Part shown: piece after piece, positions 63,497-64,000 of the stretch
Layout of the letters: each line of letters opens with the position of its first letter
Position numbering within the stretch: the stretch's first letter is position 1
Assembly (NCBI RefSeq): GCF_000621485.1
Contig: NZ_JHYF01000003.1
Coordinates: forward strand, 124,001 to 188,000
Length of the DNA: 64,000 nucleotides
From: Alkaliphilus transvaalensis ATCC 700919
Lineage (GTDB): Bacteria > Bacillota > Clostridia > Peptostreptococcales > Natronincolaceae
Reading direction: 5' to 3'
Translations under genes and position numbers: made by a program
Notes under the pieces: generated by a model
Databases searched by the model: none
What the model saw: only the letters and a program-made list of their open reading frames with translations
What the model was told of the DNA's origin: nothing

Positions 63497-63844
63497 AATA
63501 ATTCCTCCCTTTAAATAAAAAATTAGACAATGTCTATTATACTATATTTTTAAGCCATTGCTATAATTACCCATGAAAAAAAATATTAAACATAATTAAA
63601 TTTTAAAATTTGATTTATTTAAGGAATGAAATTAATTCTAGAATTTTCTCAAGTATTTAAGCAGGAAATAACTTAATCTATATAGAAAAATATCTAGAAG
63701 TAATATTTAGTAGAAAAAATTTTAGTAGAAGTAGAAAATAGATTTGGGGTTTTAATGATGGTTATTTATAAGAAAAATTATATAGGCTAAAGCTTAAATT
63801 TTAAAATAGCTAGTGATCAATCAGACGATAGAGGAGGTTTTAAG
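63497..63844. other. Gap between rubrerythrin and the next gene
   Basis: AT-rich. It holds the rubrerythrin promoter on its left and, on its right, GAGGAGG before the last gene. A stretch around 63700-63740 repeats AAAATTTTAGTAGAAGTAGAAA-like words. No gene or RNA is recognised. Confidence 0.4.
63524..63541 (-). promoter_or_regulatory. Rubrerythrin -10 box and overlapping palindrome
   Basis: On the minus strand TATAAT (63541-63536) is followed at once by TAGACA-T-TGTCTA (63536-63524), a perfect 6-bp inverted repeat with a one-base centre. It would cover the transcription start, so a repressor could act here. It does not look like a PerR box. Confidence 0.5.
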
Positions 63845-64000
63845 ATGAAGGAGTATCTAAAAGTAGTGAAGAATGCTACCATTGCTGCAGTAGTTGCAGG
63901 TGTAGTTGGTAGTATCTATGGACTTATTCGAAACATTGATGTATTATTAGGTGCTAATAGATTTATTTATATCTTGGGCTTAATACTAATTACCTTTAGC
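63845..64000 (+). CDS. Start of a small membrane-protein gene (cut by window end)
   Basis: 52 residues are visible, beginning MKEYLKVVKNATIAAVVAGV, with one hydrophobic segment (about residues 11-28) and the start of a second (FIYILGLILITF). GAGGAGG is 6 bp before the ATG. The rest lies outside the window. The family is not recognised. Confidence 0.65.
   Translation, partial: MKEYLKVVKNATIAAVVAGVVGSIYGLIRNIDVLLGANRFIYILGLILITFS

Noticed and set aside
1-64000. tRNA, rRNA or riboswitch genes
   Set aside because: Reading for T-loop words and for conserved rRNA or riboswitch cores gave nothing except the two PyrR leaders. A covariance-model search would be needed to exclude small RNAs.

Overview
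The window is AT-rich, low-GC Firmicute (class Clostridia) chromosome. Signs are strong GGAGG-type ribosome binding sites, frequent TTG and GTG starts, a rubrerythrin, radical-SAM enzymes, a PyrK/PyrD class 1B dihydroorotate dehydrogenase, and Firmicute-type PyrR attenuators. The gene set would suit an anaerobic Alkaliphilus/Clostridium-like organism, but that is inference. I saw no rRNA, tRNA, CRISPR array, phage or transposase gene. Start codons were moved where an internal codon has the better ribosome binding site.

0-14.3 kb: a partial radical-SAM protein; an acetyltransferase and a small P-loop kinase; a lipoprotein; the sbcDC nuclease pair; an ECF sigma / anti-sigma operon ending in a LiaF-like membrane protein; and a complete potABCD polyamine transporter.

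14.4-26.3 kb: accessory-looking secreted and membrane proteins, a GGDEF protein, a large FAD oxidoreductase, a PfkB kinase, a metallophosphoesterase and a HEPN-like/CBS protein. A MerR-zinc ribbon-methyltransferase fusion then precedes an MFS exporter whose promoter has the 19-bp spacer and central dyad expected for MerR control. This stretch and the next are rich in short tandem repeats and copies of a MITE-like inverted-repeat element.

26.3-37.2 kb: a nitroreductase; a radical-SAM/DUF4130 pair of unknown DNA-metabolism function; and a tight three-gene minus-strand operon. That operon encodes a ~1630-residue HD / helical-repeat / NadD-like nucleotidyltransferase / GNAT-like / phosphoribosyltransferase-like protein, a lactate/malate-dehydrogenase-like protein and a flavodoxin-like reductase. 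It is the best candidate here for an undescribed system, probably in nucleotide or nicotinamide cofactor metabolism (inference).

37.7-49.3 kb: pyrimidine biosynthesis in two transcription units, pyrCF and carAB-pyrKDE, each behind its own PyrR-type attenuator. pyrB and pyrR are not in the window. Between the units lie a small membrane protein that seems to start at ATA and a 5'-truncated LURP-one/DUF567 pseudogene.

49.4-64 kb: a CACHE-GGDEF-EAL protein, a membrane protein with a decayed partial duplicate upstream, three acetyltransferases, an orphan larE, a YfcC-like transporter, a soluble chemotaxis receptor with a C-terminal PAS domain, a group II PLP decarboxylase, phosphatidylserine decarboxylase, rubrerythrin, and the start of a membrane-protein gene cut by the window end.
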